Below are positions 53,336 to 61,055 of a stretch of DNA of 64,000 bases, piece after piece. The notes under the pieces were generated by a model that was not told the DNA's origin, did no database searches, and was given only the letters and a program-made list of their open reading frames with translations. Positions within the stretch are counted from its first letter, which is position 1; each line of letters opens with the position of its first letter. The stretch is from Pseudomonas sp. DTU12.3 (GTDB lineage: Bacteria; Pseudomonadota; Gammaproteobacteria; Pseudomonadales; Pseudomonadaceae), in NCBI RefSeq assembly GCF_004124275.1, contig NZ_CP027218.1:5916501-5980500 (forward strand). Direction: 5' to 3'. Made by a program: the position numbers and the translations under genes.

Positions 53336-54721
53336 GTGACCACCATCGCCACCGCTTTTAATACTCTGCCGCTGTCCGCCGCCATGCTGGCTAACCTCGA
53401 ATCCCTCGGTTATGCCCAGATGACGCCGATCCAGGCGCAGAGCTTGCCGGTGATCCTCAAAGGGATGGACCTGATCGCCCAGGCCAAGACCGGCAGCGGC
53501 AAGACCGCCGCGTTCGGCATCGGCCTGCTCAACCCGATCAACCCGCGTTATTTCGGTTGCCAGGCGCTGGTGATCTGCCCGACGCGTGAGCTGGCCGACC
53601 AGGTCGCCAAGGAAATCCGTCGTCTGGCCCGTGCCGAAGACAACATCAAGGTCCTGACCCTGTGCGGCGGCGTGTCCTTTGGCCCGCAAATCGCTTCGCT
53701 GGAACACGGCGCGCACATCATCGTCGGCACCCCGGGCCGTATCCAGCAGCACCTGCGCAAGGGTTCGCTGGTCCTCGATGGCCTGAACACGCTGATCCTC
53801 GACGAAGCCGATCGCATGCTCGACATGGGTTTCTACGACGCCATCGAAGACATCATCGTCAAGACCCCGGAGCGTCGCCAGACGCTGCTGTTCTCCGCCA
53901 CGTACCCGGTGGGCATCAAGCAACTGGCCTCCAAGTTCATGCGTGATCCGCAAACGGTGAAAGCCGAAGCGTTCCACGATGACACGCAGATCGAGCAGCG
54001 TTTCTACGAGATCTCCCCGGAAGATCGTATGGGCGTCGTGACCAAAGTCCTGCACCACTTCCGTCCGGCGTCCTGCGTGGCGTTCTGCTTCACCAAGCAG
54101 CAAGTGCAGGAAACCGTTGATCACCTGACCGCCAAAGGCATTTCCGCCGTCGGCCTGCACGGCGATCTGGAACAGCGTGATCGCGATCAGGTGCTGGCGA
54201 TGTTCGCCAACCGCAGTACGTCGGTACTGGTCGCCACCGACGTCGCCGCCCGTGGTCTGGACATCGATGCACTGGATATGGTGATCAACGTCGAACTGGC
54301 CCGCGATTCGGAAATCCACATTCACCGCGTTGGCCGTACCGGTCGCGCTGGCGAGAAAGGCATCGCGATCAGCCTGGTTGCTCCGGGCGAAGCGCACCGT
54401 GCACAAGCCATCGAGCAACTGCAGAAGTCGCCGCTGAACTGGGATCAGGTCGATAACCTCAAGTCCCAGGGCCTCGCGCCGCTGCAGCCGCCGATGACCA
54501 CGCTGTGCATCGGCGCTGGCCGTAAAGACAAAGTGCGTCCGGGCGACATTCTTGGCGCACTGACTGGCGATGCCGGCATTCCGGGTGCACAGGTTGGCAA
54601 GATCGCGATCTTCGACTTCCAGGCTTACGTGGCCGTTGACCGCACCGTCGCCATGCAAGCCTTGCAGCGCCTGAACGACGGCAAGATCAAAGGCCGTTCG
54701 CTGCGCGTACGCATTCTGTAA
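53336..54721 (+). CDS. dbpA: ATP-dependent RNA helicase DbpA
   Basis: 461 aa DEAD-box helicase acting on 23S rRNA in large-subunit assembly. Q-motif region MTPIQAQSLP, Walker A AKTGSGKT (about 46-53), PTRELADQVA, DEAD in LILDEADRMLDMGF (about 150-163), SAT, and the C-terminal helicase motifs ARGLDI and HRVGRTGRAG are all present. A C-terminal RNA-binding domain of about 75 residues (TLCIGAGRKDKVRPGDILGAL) is specific to DbpA. The start is a GTG at 53336 giving VTTIATAFNTLPLS; the frame remains open upstream through the family E repeat, which I do not take as coding. Confidence 0.94.
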   Translation: MTTIATAFNTLPLSAAMLANLESLGYAQMTPIQAQSLPVILKGMDLIAQAKTGSGKTAAFGIGLLNPINPRYFGCQALVICPTRELADQVAKEIRRLARAEDNIKVLTLCGGVSFGPQIASLEHGAHIIVGTPGRIQQHLRKGSLVLDGLNTLILDEADRMLDMGFYDAIEDIIVKTPERRQTLLFSATYPVGIKQLASKFMRDPQTVKAEAFHDDTQIEQRFYEISPEDRMGVVTKVLHHFRPASCVAFCFTKQQVQETVDHLTAKGISAVGLHGDLEQRDRDQVLAMFANRSTSVLVATDVAARGLDIDALDMVINVELARDSEIHIHRVGRTGRAGEKGIAISLVAPGEAHRAQAIEQLQKSPLNWDQVDNLKSQGLAPLQPPMTTLCIGAGRKDKVRPGDILGALTGDAGIPGAQVGKIAIFDFQAYVAVDRTVAMQALQRLNDGKIKGRSLRVRIL

Positions 54722-54746
54722 CCGATCTGCTGGCCGACAGAGATCA

Positions 54747-54840
54747 AATGTGGGAGCGGGCTTGCTCGCGAAGAGGGAGTGTCAGACGACATCAATGTTG
54801 ACTGATATACCGCTTTCGCGAGCAAGCCCGCTCCCACATT
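54747..54840. repeat. Family B inverted repeat
   Basis: Arms AATGTGGGAGCGGGCTTGCT and inverse, between dbpA and the flavoprotein gene. Confidence 0.9.
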
Positions 54841-54880
54841 GGTCTTCGGTGAATTTTGAATTCTTTGTGAGGACACCGTT

Positions 54881-56059
54881 TTGCGCTCTACCGAAGTCGT
54901 GATCATTGGCGCTGGCGCCGCTGGGTTGATGTGTGCACTGACCGCCGCCGGGCGTGGGCGTCAGGTGATGCTGCTCGACCACGCGAACAAGGCCGGCAAG
55001 AAAATCCTGATGTCGGGCGGTGGCCGCTGCAATTTCACCAACATGTACACCGAGCCGAGCAATTTCCTCTCGCAGAATGCCCACTTCTGCAAATCTGCAC
55101 TGGCGCGTTACACCCAGTGGGATTTCATCGGCATGGTCGGCAAACACGCCGTGCCGTACCACGAGAAAAAACTCGGCCAGCTGTTCTGCGATAACAAATC
55201 CAGCGACATCCTCGAAATGCTCCTGACCGAGTGCGATCAGATCGGCGTCGAGCTGCACCTCGACACCTCTATCCAGACGATCGAGAAAGTCGAGAACGGT
55301 TACCTGCTCGACACCACCCTCGGCCAAGTCCAGTGCCAGTCGCTGGTGATCGCCACCGGCGGGCTGTCGATCCCGACGCTGGGCGCCACCGGTTTCGGTT
55401 ATCAAGTGGCCAAACAATTCGGTCATGAACTGCTGCCAACCCGCGCCGGGCTGGTGCCGTTCACCATCACCGATCAGCTCAAGGAACTGTGCACCGAGCT
55501 GTCCGGGACGTCGGTGGATTGTCTGGTCAGCTGTAACGATCAGAGCTTTCGCGAGAACATCCTGTTTACCCACCGCGGCCTCAGCGGCCCGGCGATTTTG
55601 CAGATCTCGTCGTTCTGGGAATCTGGCGATACGGTGGAGATCAACCTGCTGCCGGATCACGACGCGGCGAGCTGGCTGCAAGAGCAAGTGGCCGAGCGTC
55701 CGAACAGTGAATTGAAAACCCTGCTTGGAGAGATTTTCACCAAGAAGATGGCCAATCTGCTGGCGGACAACTGGTTCGTGTCCAAGCCGATGAAGCAGTA
55801 CACCCATGCTGAGCTAGCGGAAATCGCCGACAAGCTCGGCAGCTGGAAAGTCGTGCCGGCCGGGACTGAAGGTTATCGCACGGCCGAAGTGACCCTCGGC
55901 GGCGTCGATACCCGCGAAGTATCCTCCAAGACTATGGAATCGCTGAAAAGCCCCGGCCTGTACTTTATCGGCGAAGTGCTCGACGTCACCGGTCACCTGG
56001 GCGGCTTCAACTTCCAGTGGGCCTGGGCCTCCGGCTACGCCGCCGCGCAATACGCCTGA
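54881..56059 (+). CDS. YhiN/BaiN-type NAD(P)/FAD-dependent oxidoreductase
   Basis: 392 aa of the HI0933 family. The FAD motif IIGAGAAGLMCALTAAGRG is at residues 7-25; KAGKKILMSGGGRCNFTN (about 36-53) is the family hallmark; VIATGGLSIPTLGATGFGY (about 155-173) and the C-terminal GLYFIGEVLDVTGHLGGFNFQWAWASGYAA are also conserved. The start codon is TTG at 54881, supported by GAGGACACC upstream and by the position of the FAD motif. The physiological substrate is unsettled; related proteins act on bile-acid intermediates or serve as unidentified reductases. Confidence 0.9.
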   Translation: MRSTEVVIIGAGAAGLMCALTAAGRGRQVMLLDHANKAGKKILMSGGGRCNFTNMYTEPSNFLSQNAHFCKSALARYTQWDFIGMVGKHAVPYHEKKLGQLFCDNKSSDILEMLLTECDQIGVELHLDTSIQTIEKVENGYLLDTTLGQVQCQSLVIATGGLSIPTLGATGFGYQVAKQFGHELLPTRAGLVPFTITDQLKELCTELSGTSVDCLVSCNDQSFRENILFTHRGLSGPAILQISSFWESGDTVEINLLPDHDAASWLQEQVAERPNSELKTLLGEIFTKKMANLLADNWFVSKPMKQYTHAELAEIADKLGSWKVVPAGTEGYRTAEVTLGGVDTREVSSKTMESLKSPGLYFIGEVLDVTGHLGGFNFQWAWASGYAAAQYA

Positions 56060-56077
56060 CCAGACACAATTCAAAAC

Positions 56078-56168
56078 TGTGGGAGCGGGCTTGCTCGCGA
56101 ATGCGATCTATCAGTCAACGATGATGTTGAATGACACACCGCATTCGCGAGCAAGCCCGCTCCCACAT
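56078..56168. repeat. Family B inverted repeat
   Basis: Arms TGTGGGAGCGGGCTTGCTCG and inverse with an inner TCAGTCAACGATGATGTTGAATGA hairpin; between the flavoprotein and YccS-type genes. Confidence 0.9.
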
Positions 56169-56285
56169 TTGCTATGTGTGATGCAGTAAGGAACACTTTT
56201 TGCTGTCAGATGTGATCGCCGCCATTGCGTCGGCGTCATTACTGGCTCAATTTAGCGGCATCGCCTCGGAAGGCCTTCGCACTTC

Positions 56286-58478
56286 ATGTCCTCGACCTCG
56301 TTTCGTCAGTCTTTGCGGCGCCTGTGGGCGCTGGATAAATTCAGCTACAGCGTGCGGGTGTTCATCGCCCTGACCGGCAGCATGGCGCTGTGTTGGTATC
56401 AGGATGAAATGGGCCTGTTGATCCCGTTGTTCCTGGGGATTATCGCCAGCGCCCTGGCCGAAACCGACGACAGTTGGCAGGGCCGCCTCAATGCCCTCGC
56501 CGTGACGCTGGTGTGCTTCAGCATCGCCGCGCTATCGGTGGAATTGCTCTTCCCCTACCCCATCGTGTTTGCCATCGCCCTGGCGCTGGCCAGTTTCGGC
56601 CTGACCATGCTCGGCGCGCTCGGCGAGCGTTACGGGGCGATTGCTTCGGCGACGCTGATTCTGTCGGTGTACACCATGATCGGCGTCGATCAGCGCGGTG
56701 GCGCGGTCACCGATTTCTGGCACGAACCGATGTTGCTGGTCGCCGGTGCCGCGTGGTACGGCTTGCTCTCGGTGGTGTGGCAGGCGCTGTTTTCCAATCA
56801 GCCGGTGCAGCAAAGTCTGGCGCGATTGTTCCGCGAACTGGGCTTCTACCTGAAGCTGAAAGCCTCGCTGTTCGAGCCGATTCGGCAGATGGACGTCGAA
56901 GCCCGGCGTCTGGAACTGGCCCAACAAAACGGTCGCGTGGTGGCGGCGCTGAACAGTGCCAAGGAAATCATTCTGCATCGGGTCGGCAACGGTCGTCCCG
57001 GCTCGAAAGTCAGCCGTTACCTGAAGCTGTACTTCCTCGCTCAGGACATCCACGAACGCGCCAGTTCTTCGCACTATCCGTACAACGCCCTCGCTGATGC
57101 GTTTTTCCACAGCGACGTGCTGTTCCGCTGCCAGCGTCTGCTGCGCCAGCAAGGCAAGGCCTGCCGCGCATTGGCCGAATCGATCCAGATGCGTCAGCCA
57201 TTCATTTACGACGCCAGTTTCGCCGAAGCCCTGAGCGACCTCGACGCCTCCCTCGAACACCTGCGCATCCAGAGCAACCCGGCCTGGCGTGGCCTCCTGC
57301 GTTCGCTGCGCGCACTGGCGGCCAACCTCGGCACGCTCGACCGCTTGCTCAGTGACGCAAGCAACCCGGACGCCCTGGCCGATGCCACCGACAGCAGCCT
57401 GCTCGACCGCTCACCGCGCAACTTCAAGGACGTCTGGATTCGCCTGCGCACACAACTGACGCCGACCTCTTTGCTCTTCCGTCATGCCCTGCGCCTGCCG
57501 CTGGCATTGAGTATCGGCTACGGCATGGTGCACTTGATTCACCCGTCGCAAGGTTACTGGATCATCCTCACCACACTGTTCGTCTGCCAGCCGAACTACG
57601 GCGCGACCCGACGCAAACTCGGTCAGCGGATCTTCGGCACGGCCATCGGCCTGACCGTGGCCTGGGCGCTGTTCGATCTGTTCCCGAGCCCGTTGGTGCA
57701 GTCGTGTTTCGCCATCGCCGCCGGCGTGGTGTTCTTTACCAACCGCACCACCCGCTACACCCTGGCGACGGCGGCGATCACCATCATGGTGCTGTTCTGC
57801 TTCAACCAGGTCGGCGATGGTTACGGGCTGTTCCTGCCACGGCTGTTCGATACCTTGCTCGGCAGCCTGATCGCAGGGCTGACGGTGTTGCTGTTCCTGC
57901 CGGACTGGCAGGGTCGACGCTTGAACAAAGTGCTGGCCAACACCCTGACCTGCAACAGCATCTATCTACGGCAGATCATGCAGCAATACGCCGCAGGCAA
58001 AAGTGATGACCTCGCCTACCGACTGGCGCGACGCAATGCGCACAACGCCGACGCCGCGCTGTCGACGACGCTGGCGAACATGCTCATGGAGCCGGGGCAT
58101 TTCAGGAAGGAAGCGGACGTGGGTTTCCGCTTCCTGGTGCTGTCGCACACCTTGTTGAGTTATCTGTCAGGGCTGGGTGCGCATCGCGAAACGCAGTTGC
58201 CGGCGGAGGTGCGCGAGCAGTTGATCGATGGGGCCGGAGTGAAACTGGCGGCAAGCATTGATGAAATCGCCCAAGGGCTGGCGAGCAAGCAGCCGGTGGC
58301 GATTCAGAGCGACGAGGAAGAAGCGCTGGCCAATGAGCTGGAACAGATGCCCGACGAGATTGATGAAGGGCAGCGATTGGTGCAGACGCAGTTGGCGTTG
58401 ATTTGTCGGCAGTTGGGGCCGTTGCGCACTTTGGCGGCGCATCTGATCAAGGACACCAGTGAGGTCAGCGCTGGCTGA
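56286..58478 (+). CDS. YccS/FUSC-type inner membrane protein
   Basis: 730 aa. Two groups of membrane segments (about residues 20-175 and 395-540) separate a central cytoplasmic helical domain, the layout of the YccS/YhfK family related to fusaric acid resistance proteins and plant ALMT channels. Motifs such as GYWIILTTLFVCQPNYGATRRKLGQRIFGTAIGL (about 420-453) and RLFDTLLGSLIAGLTVLLFLPDWQGRR are typical. The transport substrate is not known. The length is normal for the family. No ribosome site of note. Confidence 0.9.
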   Translation: MSSTSFRQSLRRLWALDKFSYSVRVFIALTGSMALCWYQDEMGLLIPLFLGIIASALAETDDSWQGRLNALAVTLVCFSIAALSVELLFPYPIVFAIALALASFGLTMLGALGERYGAIASATLILSVYTMIGVDQRGGAVTDFWHEPMLLVAGAAWYGLLSVVWQALFSNQPVQQSLARLFRELGFYLKLKASLFEPIRQMDVEARRLELAQQNGRVVAALNSAKEIILHRVGNGRPGSKVSRYLKLYFLAQDIHERASSSHYPYNALADAFFHSDVLFRCQRLLRQQGKACRALAESIQMRQPFIYDASFAEALSDLDASLEHLRIQSNPAWRGLLRSLRALAANLGTLDRLLSDASNPDALADATDSSLLDRSPRNFKDVWIRLRTQLTPTSLLFRHALRLPLALSIGYGMVHLIHPSQGYWIILTTLFVCQPNYGATRRKLGQRIFGTAIGLTVAWALFDLFPSPLVQSCFAIAAGVVFFTNRTTRYTLATAAITIMVLFCFNQVGDGYGLFLPRLFDTLLGSLIAGLTVLLFLPDWQGRRLNKVLANTLTCNSIYLRQIMQQYAAGKSDDLAYRLARRNAHNADAALSTTLANMLMEPGHFRKEADVGFRFLVLSHTLLSYLSGLGAHRETQLPAEVREQLIDGAGVKLAASIDEIAQGLASKQPVAIQSDEEEALANELEQMPDEIDEGQRLVQTQLALICRQLGPLRTLAAHLIKDTSEVSAG

Positions 58479-58487
58479 CAAGACGCC

Positions 58488-58563
58488 TTCGCGAGCAGGC
58501 TCGCTCCCACAGTGAATGTGTGCACGGCACAGACCCCATGTGGGAGCGAGCCTGCTCGCGAAG
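58488..58563. repeat. Family B inverted repeat
   Basis: Arms CTTCGCGAGCAGGCTCGCTC and inverse, with ACAGTGAATGTGTGCACGGCACAG centre; between convergent genes. Confidence 0.9.
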
Positions 58564-58600
58564 AGGCCATCAGACACCCAGCAAATTCAGGATCAGAAAC

Positions 58601-59338
58601 TCACATCCCATGCTGCCTCAACAACTTGTCATAACTCCCATCCGCCTTCATCGCCGCAATCGCCTTGTCAAACCCCGCAACAATCTGCTCATGCTGCGGA
58701 TTCTTCAGGCTGACCAAGATATGCAGGCTGTTCTCACTCAACGGCTTGGGCAAAAACTCCACCGCGTTGCGCACCTTGGCGGATTCGCGCGCCAGGTAAT
58801 ACTTCGCGACATACTCATCCTCCAGCGTCAACTTGACCCGATCCGCCGCAAGCATGCGCACGGCCATGGCGAAGTTATGCACAGGGACTTTCTGCAGCGC
58901 CGTGTCGGCGTCGAACGGCGCTGAATAGGCATAACCGCGCACAACGGCAATCGGATAGGTGTGCAGTTGCTGCAGATTGGAGTAGTCGAGCGGCGTGTCT
59001 TTGCGCTTCAGAAAGCGGATGCGGTTGAGCAGATACTCAGCGGAAAACTGCCCGAGCTTCGTGCGCTCGTCGTTGTACCAGGCGTTGACCAACACGTCGT
59101 AACGCCCTTCGCCAACCCCCAGCAGCGCCCGCGCCCAAGGCACTTGTTCATAATCGCTGGCGTAACCGGCCCGGGCCAGCGCGGTGCTGACAATGTCGGT
59201 GGCCAGGCCACCATTGACCAGTGTGTCATCGGTAAAGGGCGGCCAGATATCAAACACCAGCCGCAGCTTTTCCGCTGCAGCGCTTTGACTCAGCAACAGC
59301 AATCCGATCAAAGCAAAGGCTCGATGCAATCGCGGCAT
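58601..59338 (-). CDS. Periplasmic solute-binding protein (SBP family 3)
   Basis: 245 aa with a signal peptide (LIGLLLLSQSAAAEK). The mature part follows the amino-acid-binding protein fold: LRLVFDIWPPFTDDTLVNGGLATDIVSTALARAGY at the start and YDVLVNAWYNDERTK (about 80-94). No transporter genes are next to it, and the Arg/Asp pair that holds amino-acid ligands is not clear, so it may bind another small molecule or act as a sensor. It is convergent with the YccS-type gene. Confidence 0.85.
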   Translation of the reverse strand: MPRLHRAFALIGLLLLSQSAAAEKLRLVFDIWPPFTDDTLVNGGLATDIVSTALARAGYASDYEQVPWARALLGVGEGRYDVLVNAWYNDERTKLGQFSAEYLLNRIRFLKRKDTPLDYSNLQQLHTYPIAVVRGYAYSAPFDADTALQKVPVHNFAMAVRMLAADRVKLTLEDEYVAKYYLARESAKVRNAVEFLPKPLSENSLHILVSLKNPQHEQIVAGFDKAIAAMKADGSYDKLLRQHGM

Positions 59339-59594
59339 GCTTGAAAATCCTTAGCGGGCGGAAATGCCCGGCGTGTTTTCAGTCAAAACCCCAAGGCCCC
59401 TTACCGGCAAAACCCAGGCCCTAACATTAGCTCATTGCAGTCAGTGCACAGCGCTCTCCAGCAGATTACACAAAGAACCCTGCATCGCGAGAAAGGAATG
59501 ATGGCATTTTGATCTTTGTCACAGACTCTTACGCCATACAGACATCCTCGACGTCTGCGCTTAGTATCGGGCGATCTGTTCAAGGAATCGGCAA

Positions 59595-60047
59595 ATGACA
59601 ATCGAGTGGATCTGCAAACATCACAGCGACTTGGGCAAGGAACAGCTGTATGCGCTGTTGAAACTGCGTTCGGACGTGTTCGTGGTCGAACAGAAATGCG
59701 CCTACCCGGACCTCGACGGCCAGGATCTGGAAGGTGATACCTACCATTTGATGGGTTGGGAGGATGACCAGTTGATGGCGTACCTGCGCCTGCTTGATCC
59801 GGAGTCTCAGGGTGGAGACGTGGTGATCGGCCGCGTGATTACCGCACCGCAGGGGCGTGGCAAAGGGCTTGGGCACGAAATGATGGAGCAAGCGCTGAAA
59901 CAGGCCGAGAAGCATTGGCCGCAAGTGCCGATCTATCTGTCGGCGCAGGCGCATTTGCAGGGGTATTACGGCAAGTACGGGTTTGTGGTGGCGGGTGAGG
60001 AATATCTGGAGGATGACATTCCGCACATTGGGATGCGTCGTTCCTGA
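59595..60047 (+). CDS. ElaA-type GNAT acetyltransferase
   Basis: 150 aa. The ElaA pattern is clear: HHSDLGKEQLYALLKLRSDVFVVEQKCAYPDLDGQDLEGDTYH at the N-terminal side, then VVIGRVITAPQGRGKGLGHEMMEQAL (acetyl-CoA loop, about 75-100) and AQAHLQGYYGKYGFVVAGEEYLEDDIPHIGM (about 114-144). The acceptor is unknown. It is a stand-alone gene with its own ribosome site (AAGGAATC). Confidence 0.9.
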   Translation: MTIEWICKHHSDLGKEQLYALLKLRSDVFVVEQKCAYPDLDGQDLEGDTYHLMGWEDDQLMAYLRLLDPESQGGDVVIGRVITAPQGRGKGLGHEMMEQALKQAEKHWPQVPIYLSAQAHLQGYYGKYGFVVAGEEYLEDDIPHIGMRRS

Positions 60048-60052
60048 GGGCC

Positions 60053-60120
60053 CTTTCGCGAGCAAGCCCGCTCCCACTTTTGGAATGCATTCTCCTGTGG
60101 GAGCGGGCTTGCTCGCGAAG
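60053..60120. repeat. Family B inverted repeat
   Basis: Arms CTTTCGCGAGCAAGCCCGCT and inverse around TTTGGAATGCATTCTCC; between the ElaA-type and winged-helix genes. Confidence 0.9.
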
Positions 60121-60144
60121 GCGTCAGCTCAGGCACAACACATT

Positions 60145-60441
60145 TTACGGATACTCAAGCACAGCCTTGATCTGCCGCAAATTGCGCTCAATCCAGCCGC
60201 GATCAATCGCCCCCCACTCGCGAATCCGATAGCGCCCGGCATGATTGCGTGCGCCCTCTTCCTGCTCGAACTCACAAACAATATCCAGGTCGGCCAACGC
60301 CGCAATGGTGTCCTGCGCCGTGCGCCGGGGCATGCCGGTGACTTCGGTCAGCGTCGGCACACTCGGGGCCAGACCGCTGTCGATCAGGTAGGCGACGTAG
60401 AGGCGGCGGTAGAAACTGCTTTTGGTCTTGCTTACGTCCAT
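60145..60441 (-). CDS. Small winged-helix DNA-binding protein
   Basis: 98 aa. SVPTLTEVTGMPRRTAQDTIAALADLDIVCEFEQ (about residues 27-60) is a winged-helix reader head, and the wing carries GARNHAGRYRIREW. There is no ligand domain. The ATG at 60441 begins MDVSKTKSSFYRRLYVAYLIDSG. A regulator is likely, but the target is not known. It lies next to the YgjP-type gene, transcribed the same way. Confidence 0.78.
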   Translation of the reverse strand: MDVSKTKSSFYRRLYVAYLIDSGLAPSVPTLTEVTGMPRRTAQDTIAALADLDIVCEFEQEEGARNHAGRYRIREWGAIDRGWIERNLRQIKAVLEYP

Positions 60442-60465
60442 GCATGGGCCCCGTTGATTAGAAAG

Positions 60466-60515
60466 TCAAAAGATCGCAGCCTTCGGCAGCTCCTACAGAG
60501 GCTGCGATTTTTTGA
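60466..60515. repeat. Family A copy with shortened second arm
   Basis: TCAAAAGATCGCAGCCTTCG...CTCCTACAG is followed directly by AGGCTGCGATTTTTTGA, so only 17 bases of the second arm remain and the centre is lost. A decayed or deleted pair. Confidence 0.8.
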
Positions 60516-60518
60516 TGT

Positions 60519-61010
60519 TTATTGCATGTCGCGCCAGGTCAGGTACACGCGCAGATCGAACTCAACCTGGTGATACCCCGGCAGCATGTGCTCGCACAAT
60601 TTATAAAACGCCTTGTTGTGATCCGACTCTTTGAAGTGCGCCAGCTCGTGCACGACGATCATTTTCAGAAAGTCCGGCGCAGCCTCCTTGAACAACGAGG
60701 CAATACGAATCTCTTTCTTGGCCTTGAGCTTGCCGCCCTGCACCCTCGACACCGTGGTGTGCAGGCCCAGCGCGCGGTGGGTCAGGTCGAGACGGTTGTC
60801 GAACAGCACTTTATCGATGGCCGGCGCGTTGCGCAGGTATTCCTGTTTCAGGTCCAGCGCGTAGCTGTACAGCGCCTTGTCGCTCTGCACATCGTGTCGC
60901 CCCGAATAACGCTGATTCAGGTAATCACCCAAGCGCCCTTCGGCGATCAGTTGGCGCACCTGATCCTGTAATTGCGCGGGATAGGCCTGGAGGTACTTCA
61001 ACACAGTCAT
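60519..61010 (-). CDS. YgjP-type metallopeptidase (DUF45/M48-like)
   Basis: 163 aa. The zinc motif HELAHFKESDHNKAF (about residues 121-135; HExxH plus a downstream His) is the SprT/YgjP type. There is no signal peptide, so a cytoplasmic enzyme is expected. The N-terminal half is mostly helical. Substrate unknown; the family is common in proteobacteria. Confidence 0.88.
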   Translation of the reverse strand: MTVLKYLQAYPAQLQDQVRQLIAEGRLGDYLNQRYSGRHDVQSDKALYSYALDLKQEYLRNAPAIDKVLFDNRLDLTHRALGLHTTVSRVQGGKLKAKKEIRIASLFKEAAPDFLKMIVVHELAHFKESDHNKAFYKLCEHMLPGYHQVEFDLRVYLTWRDMQ

Positions 61011-61055
61011 GGACGGGCGACACGGTTCGAAAAAAGGTGCGCCAGTGTAGCGAAT

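Noticed and set aside
3969..58563. Short frames reading GAGLLAK or similar across repeats
   Set aside because: They are translations of family B repeat arms (GGGAGCGGGCTTGCTCGCG) and not genes.
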